Positions 31,279-43,900 of a DNA stretch of 64,000 nt are shown here, one piece after another. The stretch is taken from positions 4,614,829 to 4,678,828 of the forward strand of contig AP025062.1 of the NCBI GenBank assembly GCA_036186865.1, given 5' to 3'. The stretch's first letter is position 1. Each line of letters starts with the position of its first letter. A program made the position numbers and the translations under genes. The notes beneath the pieces were generated by a model. It did no database searches, was not told the DNA's origin, and saw nothing but the letters and a program-made list of their open reading frames with translations. The stretch is from Eustoma russellianum (taxonomy: Eukaryota; Streptophyta; Magnoliopsida; Gentianales; Gentianaceae).

Positions 31279-34200
31279 AGGTTACTAGTGTACATTGAGA
31301 GAGGAGGTACGCATGTCTACCATAGTTACAACATTCCTAAACGAACACCTGACACGTACAACTAACCAGTCTCACCACTTATACTTGAAAGCTTCCAACT
31401 TGATTTGTAAATTTCTTATACCTTTTCCAACTTTTATCTTGAAAGTTTGCAACTTTTATCTTGAAAGTTTGCAACATTGTCCCATTGACCTACAATGTTG
31501 GTATTGGATCCTCTCATCATATCAACATTCTTCATTATATCAACATTCTTTTCCTTATCTCCTTGTTTTGCCATCAAAATATCAACTTTCTTCACTATGA
31601 TATCAACCTTCTTCATTAGGATATCAACCTTTCGTCCATTCTCTCATTACAGGCATTACATGCATCCATTTTTGTTGTCATTTCTGCGCTCCAGCGATGG
31701 TTACTCCATATTACCCATAGAAGTCCCCAAGTCAGAAGAAAATTAGCCCATTTAGCCGGCCATGATTTGTTAGCCGAGGGTCAACTTTCTTATACATGTA
31801 CAGCCGGTTGAATAATGTTAATAAAAAACATGCCAATAGAAACTGTTAATAAAAGAAATGTCAATAGAAAATGTTAATGAAAACACAACCTTACCAGGAG
31901 CTTTTGGAATTTCGAATATTTAACTAGTTCCTTCATGTTTTCCTTCAACTCCTTGCCGTTTACACTCCCACATAGAGATGGACCTGAGGGTAGAACCACC
32001 ATAGATGATGCTCTTGTTAAAATCAATCCCTGGTGAAAGCAAAAAGAGAAGGGGAATCAAAATTAAAGAAAGACATGCATAGGCAAGAAAGTCATGTCTT
32101 TCTTTAATTGTGGTTCTCCTTTTCTTTTCACCAAGAATTAATTTTAACATGAGAAACATTTATGGTGGTTCTACCCCCATATCCATTTCTATGTGGGGTA
32201 TAAACAGCAAAGAGTTGAAAGAAAGCATGAATGAACTAGTTAAATCTTCGAAATTCCAAAAGCTCCTGCTAAGGTTGTGTTTTCATTAACATTTTCTATT
32301 GACATGTCTTTTATTAACAGTTTCTATTGACATGCTTTTTTTATTAATATTATTCCATCGACAGGACATGTATAAGAAAGTTGACCCTATGATGAAATCG
32401 TTCAACAAATCATAGCCGACTAAAAGGGCTAATTTTCTTCTGGTTTGGGGATCCATATGGGTAATATGGAGTAACCATCGCCGGAGCGCAAAAATGACGA
32501 CAAAAATGAATGCATGTAACACATGTAATGAAAGAATAGACGAAAATGTTGATATCCTAACGAAGAAAATTGATATCCTAGTAAAGAAGGTTGATATGTT
32601 TATGGAAAAACAATGAGAGGAGGAAAAGAATATTGATATGATACTTAAGAAGATTGATATGATGAGAGGATCCAATACCAAGGTGGTAGGTCAAGGTGAC
32701 AAAGCAAAAGATTATGGTCCTTTTTAGTCTGTACATGGTAGGTTACTAGTGTACATTGAGAGAGGAGGTACGCATGTCTACCATAGTTACAACATTCCTA
32801 AACGAACACCTGACACGTACAACTAACCAGTCTCACCACTTATACTTGAAAGCTTCCAACTTGATTTGTAAATTTCTTATACCTTTTCCAACTTTTATCT
32901 TGAAAGTTTGCAACTTTTATCTTGAAAGTTTGCAACATTGTCCCATTGACCTACAATGTTGGTATTGGATCCTCTCATCATATCAACATTCTTCATTATA
33001 TCAACATTCTTTTCCTTATCTCCTTGTTTTGCCATCAAAATATCAACTTTCTTCACTATGATATCAACCTTCTTCATTAGGATATCAACCTTTCGTCCAT
33101 TCTCTCATTATAGACATTACATGCATCCATTTTTGTTGTCATTTTTGCGCTCCAGCGATGGTTACTCCATATTACCCATAGAAGTCCCCAAGTCAGAAGA
33201 AAATTAGCCCATTTAGCCGGCCATGATTTGTTAGACGAGAGTCAACTTTCTTATACATGTACAGCCGGTTGAATAATGTCAATAAAAAACATGCCAATAG
33301 AAACTGTTAATAAAAGAAATGTCAATAGAAAATGTTAATGAAAACACAATCTTATCAGGAGCTTCTGGAATTTCGAATATTTAACTAGCTCCTTCATGTT
33401 TTCCTTCAACTCCTTGCCGTTTACACTCCCACATGGAGATGGACCTGAGGGTAGAACCACCATAGATGATGCTCTTGTTAAAATCAATCCCTGGTGAAAG
33501 CAAAAAGAGAAGGGGAATCAAAATTAAAGAAAGACATGCATAGGCAAGAAAGTCATGTCTTTCTTTAATTGTGGTTCTCCTTTTCTTTTCACCAAGAATT
33601 AATTTTAACATGAGAATCATTTATGGTGGTTCTACCCTCATATCCATTTCTATGTGGGGTATAAACAGCAAAGAGTTGAAAGAAAGCATGAATGAACTAG
33701 TTAAATCTTCGAAATTCCAAAAGCTCCTGGTAAGGTTGTGTTTTCATTAACATTTTCTATTGACATGTCTTTTATTAACAGTTTCTATTGACATGCTTTT
33801 TTTATTAATATTATTCCATCGACAGGACATGTATAAGAAAGTTGACCCTATGATGAAATCGTTCAACAAATCATAGCCGACTAAAAGGGCTAATTTTCTT
33901 CTGGTTTGGGGATCCATATGGGTAATATGGAGTAACCATCGCCGGAGCGCAAAAATGACGACAAAAATGAATGCATGTAACACATGTAATGAAAGAATAG
34001 ACGAAAATGTTGATATCCTAACGAAGAAAATTGATATCCTAGTAAAGAAGGTTGATATGTTTATGGAAAAACAATGAGAGGAGGAAAAGAATATTGATAT
34101 GATACTTAAGAAGATTGATATGATGAGAGGATCCAATACCAAGGTGGTAGGTCAAGGTGACAAAGCAAAAGATTATGGTCCTTTTTAGTCTGTACACGGT

Positions 34201-34749
34201 AGGTTACTAATGTACATTGAGAGAGGAGGTACGCATGTCTACCATAGTTACAACATTCCTAAACGAACACCTGACACGTACAACTAACCAGTCTCACAAC
34301 TTATACTTGAAAGCTTCCAACTTGATTTGTAAATTTCTTATACCTTTTCCAACTTTTATCTTGAAAGTTTGCAACTTTTATCTTGAAAGTTTGCAACATT
34401 GTCCCATTGACCTACAATGTTGGTATTTGATCCTCTCATCATATCAACATTCTTCATTATATCAACATTCTTTTCCTTATCTCCTTGTTTTGCCATCAAA
34501 ATATCAACTTTCTTCACTATGATATCAACCTTCTTCATTAGGATATCAACCTTTCGTCCATTCTCTCATTACAGGCATTACATGCATCCATTTTTGTTGT
34601 CATTTCTGCGCTCCAGCGATGGTTACTCCATATTACCCATAGAAGTCCCCAAGTCAGAAGAAAATTAGCCCATTTAGCCGGCCATGATTTGTTAGCCGAG
34701 GGTCAACTTTCTTATACATGTACAGCCGGTTGAATAATGTTAATAAAAA
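31279..34749. repeat. 1461-bp tandem array of palindromic element units (2.4 copies)
   Basis: Identical landmarks recur at 31295, 32756 and 34217, an exact 1461-bp spacing. Units run about 31279-32739, 32740-34200 and 34201-34749 (partial, ending at gttaataaaaaa). By eye they differ at only a few positions per hundred bases or fewer. Each unit holds both orientations of the palindromic element, so the array alternates plus and minus arms. Several ORFs of 60-131 codons occur on both strands but are mirror images of the same heptad region, most with stops relative to the 110-aa version. Confidence 0.9.
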
Positions 34750-35254
34750 AGGCAACTATGGCCAATTCAATAAATAATGGCAACTATCGCCTCAATAATA
34801 AGCTTCTCCAAATCATATATCATTAATCGTGAAATACTGCTTGGTTTTTGTTTCTTGATCATTCTTAGACTCAGATGAATAATTCATGATTATTCTTGGA
34901 CTCAGCGGAATAATTCTTAGGTTTTCTTGTTGTGTTTTTATTTATAAAACGACTCAAAAGAGTACATGTATATGACTCAGCGGGATACTTGTCCACATAG
35001 TGGCTCAAAGGAATCCTTGTTCACAGTTTAGAGTGATCTTGTCCATTTGTGAAATACGATATCGACTTTATAGCTTTGGAAGAGTTAGTTGAGTGTCGCA
35101 CTTCGGCCGCATCAACAAACTACAATGTTTTGAGGAAATTGCACTCAGGCCGACATAAAAAAAGAAAAATATGTCCAAAGTTTTGAAAAAATGGCATTTA
35201 CGCCGATATCAAGCTTGTTTTTGTACAAGTAACAAGTTGATTGATATTAAGGTA

Positions 35255-35545
35255 TTCTGACCTCTGTAAGATTTCAGCCTTGCGGCCAACGCTCTCATTG
35301 CCTATTTAAGAGAAAGATTTCAGTATTGTACCAAGGCTCTTCAAAGCCTATTTAGGAAGAAGATTTCAAACTTATGTCAAGTCTTTTCAAAGCCAATCTA
35401 AGCAGATTTCAAACTTATATCAAGGCTATTCAAAGCCTGTTTAAGACAAAGATTTCGGACTTATGCCAAGGCTCTTCAAAGCCAGTTTAAGACAAAGATT
35501 TCGGACTTATGCCAAGGCTCTTCAAAGCCATGAAGCAGAGCTAGA
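35255..35545. repeat. Hairpin minisatellite of second family member
   Basis: About five units containing aagatttc...aaggctcttcaaagcc, with spacing of about 50-57 bp. The last two units (gatttcggacttatgcca) are identical. aggct/agcct arms allow a small stem-loop in each. Similar in design to 18000-18335. Confidence 0.7.
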
Positions 35546-37154
35546 TAATATTTACAAAGACGTTAGGAAAAAAAAGTTTTGCACAGTCAAGTGAGAAGAA
35601 GACATATAAAGGATGTGTTGCCGGAGAAACTTGAACACGTTCATACCAAGCAACAGAAATGAATGATTGTCTTTTTCTCATTTAAAAAGCTTGAGTGCAG
35701 CAACCAAAGAATGAAACAAGAACAAAGACCTAAGTCTTTGAAGATTTCAGCACGATGGCCAAGGTTCTTCATAACCAATGGAAAAAGATTTTAGCTTGAC
35801 AGCTAAGATTTTTCATGACCCATAAAGATTTCATCTACAGTCTCCATATATTTTGAAAAAACAATCCTCCATATCATCTTTAGTCTCTAGTCTCAAATCA
35901 TTTTTCAGTTTTCAATTTCAATATAAGTGTTTCAATTATCGTTTTAAAATGATTTCCATAAGATGTCACAAATGCCAAATCATTTAAGAATATCAAATTG
36001 TAAGATGTTCCTCTGAACCTTCTTTGATAAACACAATATGAATCTTTCAAATGATAAACATTTCCCTCAAACATGATAAGCATTGTTTTACTAAAGAAGA
36101 CTTCCAACTTTAAATTATCACAAGCACTTTGAAACAAAGGGTTAACCTTCAAGTTGATGAGACCAAATTAAGGTGACAAAGCACTTAGGTTCCATAAATC
36201 CTCTTTTATACTTCAATAAAAGAATGTGAAATATAACCATAAGAGAAAACGCCTCACTATTACTATAGCTTCCACACATAATCAGACAACATAAGAATTA
36301 TTCCTTTACCAAGAAATATGCACTACTCTTGACCAAACATGTTATGAATCAAGCCTATTCAACCATTGCAAACCAACTAATCATTTAAGTTCAGACAACT
36401 CAAAAGCACTTGGTTTCATCTAGGTGAAATACAGTTGTTAGAGCAAACAGTAGCAGTAACCTATTCTTACTCAATCAACACATCGTTCATAAAATTTTGA
36501 GTAGAGCTCAGTAATGTTGGAACCTATAACTTTGTGCACGCATAGGAAAGAGAACAAATGCAAATAACAAAAGAAAACAACTAATTATAAGGTTACAGTT
36601 GATCTATTCTCAACCAATCGATGGGGAAAAAACAACTGCTTCTTCTTCATATCACATGTACACTTTGAAATTACTGACTGTAAGATCAACCTAAATAACC
36701 TCATGCATGTTCTGCAACCAAGATTCATTTTTCCACATAAAACAGAACAGGGTTTCAATATACATATTAATAAATCACAAAATCAAGAGTTTATTACTTA
36801 AGATTGGAGATTTCACACCTGAAAAATTAGAACCAAAGTTGTAGAATAGAAACCGCCCTTGGATCATAGAAAACCATCCCGGATATACAACAGTTTGGAT
36901 CTATAGCTGTCTTATATTCCCCCCTTCAGCTGTAAGAATCAACACTGCTGGTAACCAAAGAGCTCCATAGGTCCTGGATAAAATTGGTTCCTCCACCGAC
37001 AGACCACCGACAGATCAAGATCTAGGTACCCGACTTAAACGATTGAAACAGAGATGGTGAAGAAAAAAACAATTTGAGTGTGTGGATGTTTAACCCAACA
37101 GAGAGTAATACAGCAAAAGAGATATCAATATCACCGGCGGCGATCAACAAAAGA

Positions 37155-37740
37155 ATGGGAGTTGAAAAGCAAGTTGTGAGAGCCGGCACCGGACCCAAGC
37201 CAACACCCGGCCAGGCTGTTACTGTTCACTGCATCGGTTCGTTGTGAGATCCTGGATGTACAGAACTTGTGACCAATTCCAGTACCAACGCAAACTGTGA
37301 GTAGCCAAAGCAATTGTCGCTATCTGGCTACGATCTCCCCATTCAGCTAAGAAGGTCAAAATGAACGACTCCAAAAAAATTGGAATGCAGAATCTGGAAA
37401 CGATTCGTCTGACTGTCGTCTTGCCTTGTCCAGTCTTTATAGAAATGGAAAATCGAAAGGGTCTTATAAAAGTATCAGTTCTTGAAGCCAAAAAGATGGG
37501 GCTGCAACAAGAGAAGAAAATCCGAGTATAGGTTGAAACTTGAGGGCAATAAAAATCTTGAACTAGAGATAAAGAGAAAAGGAGAGGAGATCTTGCACGC
37601 TGAAATGGGAAATAGCAACAGAGACCTAACTAAGGTCTTCTGGAGCACGAAGGATCCAGGGCAGCAGCCATTTTCTTTTCAGGATTGGCATGGGAAAAGT
37701 CATAAAAGGATGGGATGAAGGCGTCTTGGGAATGCAAATA
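37155..37740 (+). pseudogene. FKBP12-like peptidyl-prolyl isomerase gene fragment
   Basis: The first exon (37155 to about 37236) reads MGVEKQVVRAG, then PKPTPGQAVTVHCIG, the N-terminus of plant FKBP12. After an intron-like gap, about 37607-37680 reads SNRDLTKVFWSTKDPGQQPF. After one extra base near 37683 it reads IGMGKVIKGWDEGVLGMQI, which includes residues of the isomerase pocket. Homology stops exactly at GMQI (37740) and is followed within three bases by a putative LTR. The C-terminal 40 or so residues are missing and the frame is broken. It retains intron-like sequence, so it is not a processed copy. FKBP12 binds FK506/rapamycin and catalyses proline isomerisation, but this fragment cannot. 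Confidence 0.8.
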
Positions 37741-37743
37741 CCA

Positions 37744-37932
37744 TGTTGAAACTTAGCCTCAAGTAATATGAATGAAGAACAAAGTAGACAAATGAAAACA
37801 ACAATTTAAAGGTGAAGCAATTCTTTTATTCATCTTCACACCATAAAGGTAAAGTATGTACAAAGTACCTAATATATATAAAGAACCTCTTCCTTCTTCT
37901 GCAAAACAAACGGCTAGGGAAAATCTTCTACA
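37744..37932 (-). repeat. Putative LTR of second family member
   Basis: TG...CA ends (tgttgaaacttag to cttctaca), with a TATA-like tatatataaag on the plus strand near 37875 and aaacggct as in the nested element's LTR. Unpaired in the window, so tentative. A 20-bp repeat of its end lies just outside (37933-37952). Confidence 0.4.
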
Positions 37933-38027
37933 CCATTTTGAAATCTTCTACACCATTTTGAAGCCTAACTGCTATAATAAGAAAAAGCAAGATGAATGGA
38001 CAGTGGGTCCACTTATTTCAAGGGTTT

Positions 38028-38198
38028 GGATCTCCTCACCCCCACTTTCCTCACCCCTTTTGTGACCACGCGACACGTGGCAGCAAGAGGAGTTGGTAAG
38101 GCTAGATGAGGTTTAGTTGCATCTAGCATCACCATCCCCTCTTGCTGCCAGTGTCTCGCGGTCACGCGTTACAGCATCCCCTTGCTGTGAGGGGATCC
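38028..38198. mobile_element. G-box palindromic MITE, copy C
   Basis: The left arm starts ggatctcctcacc and contains cgacacgtggcagcaag, then aaggctagatgag. The right arm has catctagcatcacc and cttgctgccagtgtc, ending gaggggatcc. Same architecture as 5735-5930 and 12183-12364. Confidence 0.65.
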
Positions 38199-38790
38199 TA
38201 TCCCATCTTTCAAATATAATTATCATTTATTATATAAAATAGTATATGATAAATGTATGTATATTGTGTATATTATGTATATATACACAACATGTATTGT
38301 ATTCGTAGACTAGTGTAGTGTATACGTATTATCCTCCGTATCTATACACGTGTAGTATATGTATAGTGTATTTCTTTATAATAAATCTTTTTTTTTTCCT
38401 TTCACAACAGCATCTCCCCCATACACCACAACCATCGCCACCGTCATCGCCCACCACAACTCTGCTCCGCCACAATAGTAGACATCTATCATCGAAACAT
38501 TAGAATAATGCAGAGTTGTTTGGAACTCGAAAACTTTTGGTACTCCAAATGGTATATTGAGGTATACATAACCGAACCGTTGTGGTCGTAATTATGGTTT
38601 TTAAGTATATGTTGGATTTATTTAGGAACCTCAATTATGTTATATAAACTAATCGAAATAAAAAAATCACTCTCTATTTCTAGCTAACTCGTTAGACTTC
38701 AGGCTGAAAGACCACAATGTTATGCTTTTATAAAGATGAGTGGCGAAAATATTATTAAAAAAATTAGGAGACAAAACGTTCCCTAAGATA

Positions 38791-39175
38791 GTTTAGAGAC
38801 CCATGCTATACAAAAGAGATAATTAAATAATGAAAAAACTATATTACTCTGTATTTTTCATCAATGTTACGCTTAAAAAGATAAGAAGCCAAATCGTTAC
38901 AAGAAAAAGATTAAATATCCAAAACGTTCTCATGAAAATAGTTTAGAGACCCCTGCTATGCAAAAGAGATAATTAAATAATGAAAAAACTATATTACTCT
39001 GTATTTTTCATCAATGTTACGTTTAAAAAGATAAGAAGCCAAATTGTTACAAGAAAAAGATTAAATATCCAAAATGTTACGCTTAAAAAGATAAGAAGCC
39101 AAATTGTTACAAGAAAAAGATTAAATATCCAAAACGTTCTCATGAAAATAGTTTAAAGACCACTGGTGTACTTTA
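38791..39175. repeat. 150-bp tandem repeat with shorter sub-repeats
   Basis: gtttagagaccc.tgctat occurs at 38791 and 38941, a 150-bp period. The tail unit contains a sub-repeat of about 57 bp built on aaaaagataagaagccaaat. It leads directly into copy 2 of the duplicated block, suggesting local slippage at its edge. Confidence 0.8.
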
Positions 39176-39580
39176 CCCTTTTTCTTAAAATATGCTTAAT
39201 TGGCTTGCCTAAGTTAACTGTTGTAGTGAAAAGAGGGAAGAGACAGCCCAGATTACTATTTTTTATGTCTAATTGATCTTCCTTTCATCGTAAAATATTA
39301 TCTATATAACATAGTTTAGTTAACAATGGTGAAAAATCAACTATAATAATACTTTTAAAACAGTAAGAGTAAAAGGGGGACTACAATAAAAGGTGTTTTC
39401 GGTACACCAAACTCTCGCGTTTGCACAGAGTCTGAGGAGAGGTCAAATCGAGAAAAACTACCAAATTTGCAATCAGCACACTAAGTTACAATTTGCAAAA
39501 GTCATGATCAGAAGGGTCTCTCAATCTCTAAAATACTGCCACAAAAACCACAGAACCTTATAAAAATGACTCGGACTTAT
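39107..39580 (+). repeat. Duplicated genomic block, copy 2
   Basis: Counterpart of 7724-8410 in the same orientation. It keeps only the 3' end of the SINE (ggtacaccaaactctcgcgt, near 39400-39450) and lacks about 180 bases present in copy 1. Confidence 0.8.
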
Positions 39581-40967
39581 TATAAAAACTACCAAATCAG
39601 CTTTCAGACTACGCTCTTCGGAAGAGTAGAGCATGTCCATTGACACTCCAAACCAACCAATATTTGCTCATACAAACATAAGACTCAAACCTACTCTGCA
39701 AAGTAATCACCTTACTAGCTATAGCTTTCGTCCTAATAGAACTTCATGCAAGCCCATTTATTGGTCACAGCTTGTCCAAGGGTCAAACAATCTGCTATGG
39801 ACTGAACTACATAGCTGAGATTCAAATTTTTTATCTGGTTCGTAGGTAACTAGAACCCATTGCCAATTGCATTTCGCAGGCATTTTCTGCTGATAAGTTG
39901 AGAAATCACATTATTTTTGTCTTATGTATAATCACTTTTCCAAACAAATATCTATTGATCAGGTAGCTAAGCTTCCTCTACCAGAATTTCGGAACTTCTC
40001 TTCTTCATACTTTAATAGAGTCAAGAACACAATCTTCCTTGGCTTCGGAATATAATAGAATAAAGCAAAATGACTCAACAAATTAGTGGCGCTCCTTATA
40101 GTATGAAGTAACAGTTAAAACACAGCTTGACACATCATTATGGATCACCAGGAAACATCTGCATCTTTCTAACACATGGGTATGGTTTTATATATCTGAC
40201 CCCTCATACTCTGGCATAGACAAAAACCTCTAAGACAATGAGTAATGCTGTTTTTGTTATCTTCTTTCCCTTGATAATGGCAGAATCACCAATACAAGTT
40301 CGTCAACAGAAATATATCATAGTATGAAAGCATTCAAGGGCTCGAGTAATGGAACCAAAACTTTTATCTTGTGAACCCATATATTATAAGTTTGATTTTT
40401 TAGATTTTAACTCATTGCATGCTTTAAAAATGTTCATGTTTTTAACAATGTTTCAGAACACGTGTCTTGTTTGGAACATTGTTTGCCTTGCCAAAGTAGA
40501 CAACAAACCCTGCTCGCAATTATATTTTCGTGTATACATGTGGAGACGGACAGAGGTACATACATGCCAATCTGCGGCATTTCTCAAACTTGGCCAACGT
40601 TGGCAAGAGAACGCTGCTGGAAAGTGTGGCCATGGCAACATAAGTAATATCCGTTCACCAAAACAAAAAAGAGATCCAAAATGAGACAGGAAAAGACATA
40701 AGCTATCCACTATGATGTTACGTTCCAGAAGATACCGATGTTGTTCCTCCCTTCCTTCGATGGAGAAAAATATACAAATGTTAAAAGACAAAAATCTTGG
40801 TGTCTTTCCCATGAGTCTAGGTCAACAATAATGATCAAACGATCGATGTCGTCAGACCTAACTCGAAAGAATGACGGTAACAATGACTCTCAAACAACAA
40901 AACTTCTTTGAGACATATCTACGGAAAATGGCAATTTAGCACTACAAGCTCTAAGTTCAAAGCAAGC
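39581..40967. other. No gene seen; right part probably 3' flank of the PP2A gene
   Basis: Open frames here are short and unrecognised. The region right of about 40680 is likely to include the 3' untranslated region of the minus-strand phosphatase gene, but I see no clear polyadenylation signal. Confidence 0.4.
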
Positions 40968-43900
40968 TCACAAAAAATAGTCCGGAGTCTTTCTTGTAGT
41001 GTCAGGTTCAATCTGGCGGGGAGCAGGGTCAAATTGAAGAAAATTCTGCTCCATGTTCTCCCCAATTTCAAGGATTGCAGCCATATTGCCACAACGATAG
41101 CAGTAGTTTGGAGCACTGAACACAGTCACTACATTTTTTTCCTGAAAAAACAGCAATGAATTGAGTATTTAGAAATGGACTTCGATAAGGCCTCCTACAA
41201 GATAAAGTAGGAGCTTTGACAAACCTGACACCAGTTATAGCCCTCCATCACAAGCTGGTGAGCTCTTGAAATCAGAGTAAGCCCATTAGTGTGGTTAAAT
41301 TGAGCAGCTATATCCTGTCCAAATGTGTACCCAGCACCACGGGGTGAAATTCCCCATCCACACCTGTCATCAGGATCCGACCACAATAAATCACACATTG
41401 GTCCTTCATGTGGTACCTGCAAAATTATGGACTTGTCACCAGAGGAGGGCCAACCAACAAGAGAAAAAACACACATCCAAAGCATATTACCAAGAAAGGA
41501 AAGTAGGCCTACAGTGAACTCTAGAATCAAAGACCATGCATTAAGATTGCAAACCAAGAAGCTTTGTACTGTCCAACTGCACTCTTGGTTTGCTTATCAG
41601 AAGTGCAGTAGGAATATCATCACAAACACGCAAGAGACTCGTGAATTCATTTACCGTGCATTGAGAGAGAGAGGGAGAGAAAATATGCTAATATTATGAA
41701 AGCAAGAGAACTGGAATCAAACAGAAGTTATCAACATTGTACGAAGGAGAATTAACTCATAACAGAAGACGAGAACTAAAGTAGAAATCCCAAATGTACA
41801 ACTAGCAACAGTATTATGCACCTCCTGTATACGATCCAAGGCTCGGATATTGTCAAGCGTATCCAAAGAAGGTGACAGGCCCCCATGCAAGCAGAAGATC
41901 TACAGTACATCAACATATAGTACATCAGAAGTGCTGATGGAAGTAAATTAGTGGGCATCGATGTAACATTGGTGCTCAAACCTGACTCTCAATCAGGGCT
42001 GTCAGAGGCAGGTAATCAAAAAGATCGGTGAAATGCTTCCAAACGTTGGCGTTTCCGTACTTCCTCAAGCATTCATCATAAAAACCATACCTAGAATTAG
42101 AAAGAAAAATATGAGTATGCTGAAGTAGACAATCATTACATTTTTAATATGCCCACTTTTAACTTTATAATCATAAAATAAACACTCAGACAGCAATTAC
42201 ATCTAAACCAGGAAAATTGACATCTTCAGTACCATGAACTACTATGAAAGTCTTACACTTGGGTAATTTGTCGGCTCTCATGATTTCCTCTAAGGATTGT
42301 GATTCTATCTCTATATCGAACTTTCAGAGCTACTAATAATGTAACAGTCTCCACAGAGTAGTACCCACGGTCTGCATTAAATGAATCACAATTAGAAGGA
42401 TGTACAAGTTTGAAACTTGCCAATAAATCATAAATAAAGCATCAAGCTCCATCCAAATGACGATTGGGCTCATGGATAAGATATTGTCGAACCATATAGG
42501 TATCCGTAGAGAAGCATACAAACATGCCAGTCCAATATTTATAACCAGAAAGACATATTCTACTGCAGCGGAGACCACAGAGATCATATATACTGATAGT
42601 ATTTGAAACCATATTTTTCATCGGAACCAACCAGAATATGTTAAGAGCAAATAAGCTTTCAATGAGACGTCAATTCTAACAATGTCCATCAAACAACAAA
42701 GTCATATTTCCTTCTTAATATACAAGTAATTTTTGCATGGATGATGATTAGTTTCACTATTATCAAGTCACACATTTGGAACCTTTACAATATGTTTTTC
42801 TTGTTTGTTTGGTAAGCAAATTTCATAGATAAGCCTAATTAGGCATCATTACAAAGTTTGTTGCTAGGGGTAAGCAACCGCAAGCAAGCATGCTCAAAAT
42901 TAACAGGCACTATAAAGTCAGTATTCAATCGAAATACTAGTGCCATCAAGTGTAATTTGCTCAGAATACATATGGCATATGCTCCAATGTCCTACAATAT
43001 GAACTGCCTCCTACAGCCAATTTGCCCTTTCTTTTTCCGCATGCCAGATTCTGAAACTTAAGCCAAAGAAAAAACAACAAAGAGCAGGAAAAATGTCATA
43101 AATTCTCGTATGTCATTCCCTCAGCAAGCCCAAAGGTGAAAGAGTTGAAAAATAGGTCAGTTATGATTTGCCCTAAACTGATGATACAGTCATAAAACCA
43201 GCTGTCCACATATGACTATAAAAACGATGATGATGTTCTCCACACGTGGTAGCTGCCTTTTTTACTGCTGGGCCGAAGACTTGTTACAAGGAAGCAGCCA
43301 ACACAAGTAACTTCGCCAAAGGCCAAACAAAAGAGTACAGGAAAAAGGTTGTAAATTCGTGTACGTCATCCCCTCAAGCCCAAAGGTGAAAGAGTTGAAA
43401 TAAAGGGCAGCTATGATTTGCCCTAAACGGATGATGCGGTCATAAAGGCAGATGTATACAAATGATCATAAAAATAATGACCATGGTTCTCCACACGGAG
43501 CAGCTGTCCTTTTGACAATTGAGGCGAGGACTTGTTATAAAGAAACTGCCAACACGACTAACTGCGCCACACGCCAAACAAAAGAGAACATGACCAAGGT
43601 TGTGAATTGGCGTACGTCATTCCCTCTTCAAGCCCAAAAGTGAGAGTTTACATAGAGGGCAGTTATAATTTTCTTTAAATGGAGGATACAGTCACAAAGC
43701 CAGATATATAAAATGAGCGATAAAATAATGACGATATTTCTACATGTGGCCGATGTCCTTTTGAAAAGGGAAGACTTGTTACAAGGAAATTGCCAACACG
43801 AGTAACGAGCCAAAGGCTAAACAAAAGAGAACAGGAAAAGTTTGTGAATTCGCGTAAGTTATTCCTTCCTTGAACCCAAAGAGAGTTGAAATAAAGGGCG

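Larger units (their letters stand above)
34750..37932 (-). mobile_element. Second member of the nested-element family, partial, abutting FKBP12 sequence
   Basis: Interior features follow the same order as in 15053-19955: ctcag.ggaataattc blocks (34870-34990 versus 16670-16740), then the hairpin minisatellite (35255-35545 versus 18000-18335), then a putative right-hand LTR (37744-37932, tgttgaaact ... cttctaca, with TATA-like tatatataaag). Only six bases of the primer site (atacca) remain before the LTR, and they adjoin FKBP12 coding sequence. The left LTR is absent because the element starts at the truncated tandem array. No retroelement genes were found. Confidence 0.55.

Noticed and set aside
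31495..34668. Many 60-131 codon ORFs on both strands of the tandem array as separate genes
   Set aside because: They are sense and antisense readings of the same heptad region repeated every 1461 bp; most lack the conserved C-terminal half.
31279..34749. CRISPR-like array
   Set aside because: Units are 1461 bp direct repeats containing inverted arms in a plant nuclear genome; there are no short repeats with unique spacers.
37155..37740. Functional FKBP12 gene
   Set aside because: The C-terminal third is absent, one base is inserted near 37683, and homology ends three bases before an LTR-like sequence.
40453..40812. 119-codon minus-strand ORF next to the PP2A gene
   Set aside because: It has no recognisable motif and overlaps other short frames in what is probably 3' flank; it looks like chance.
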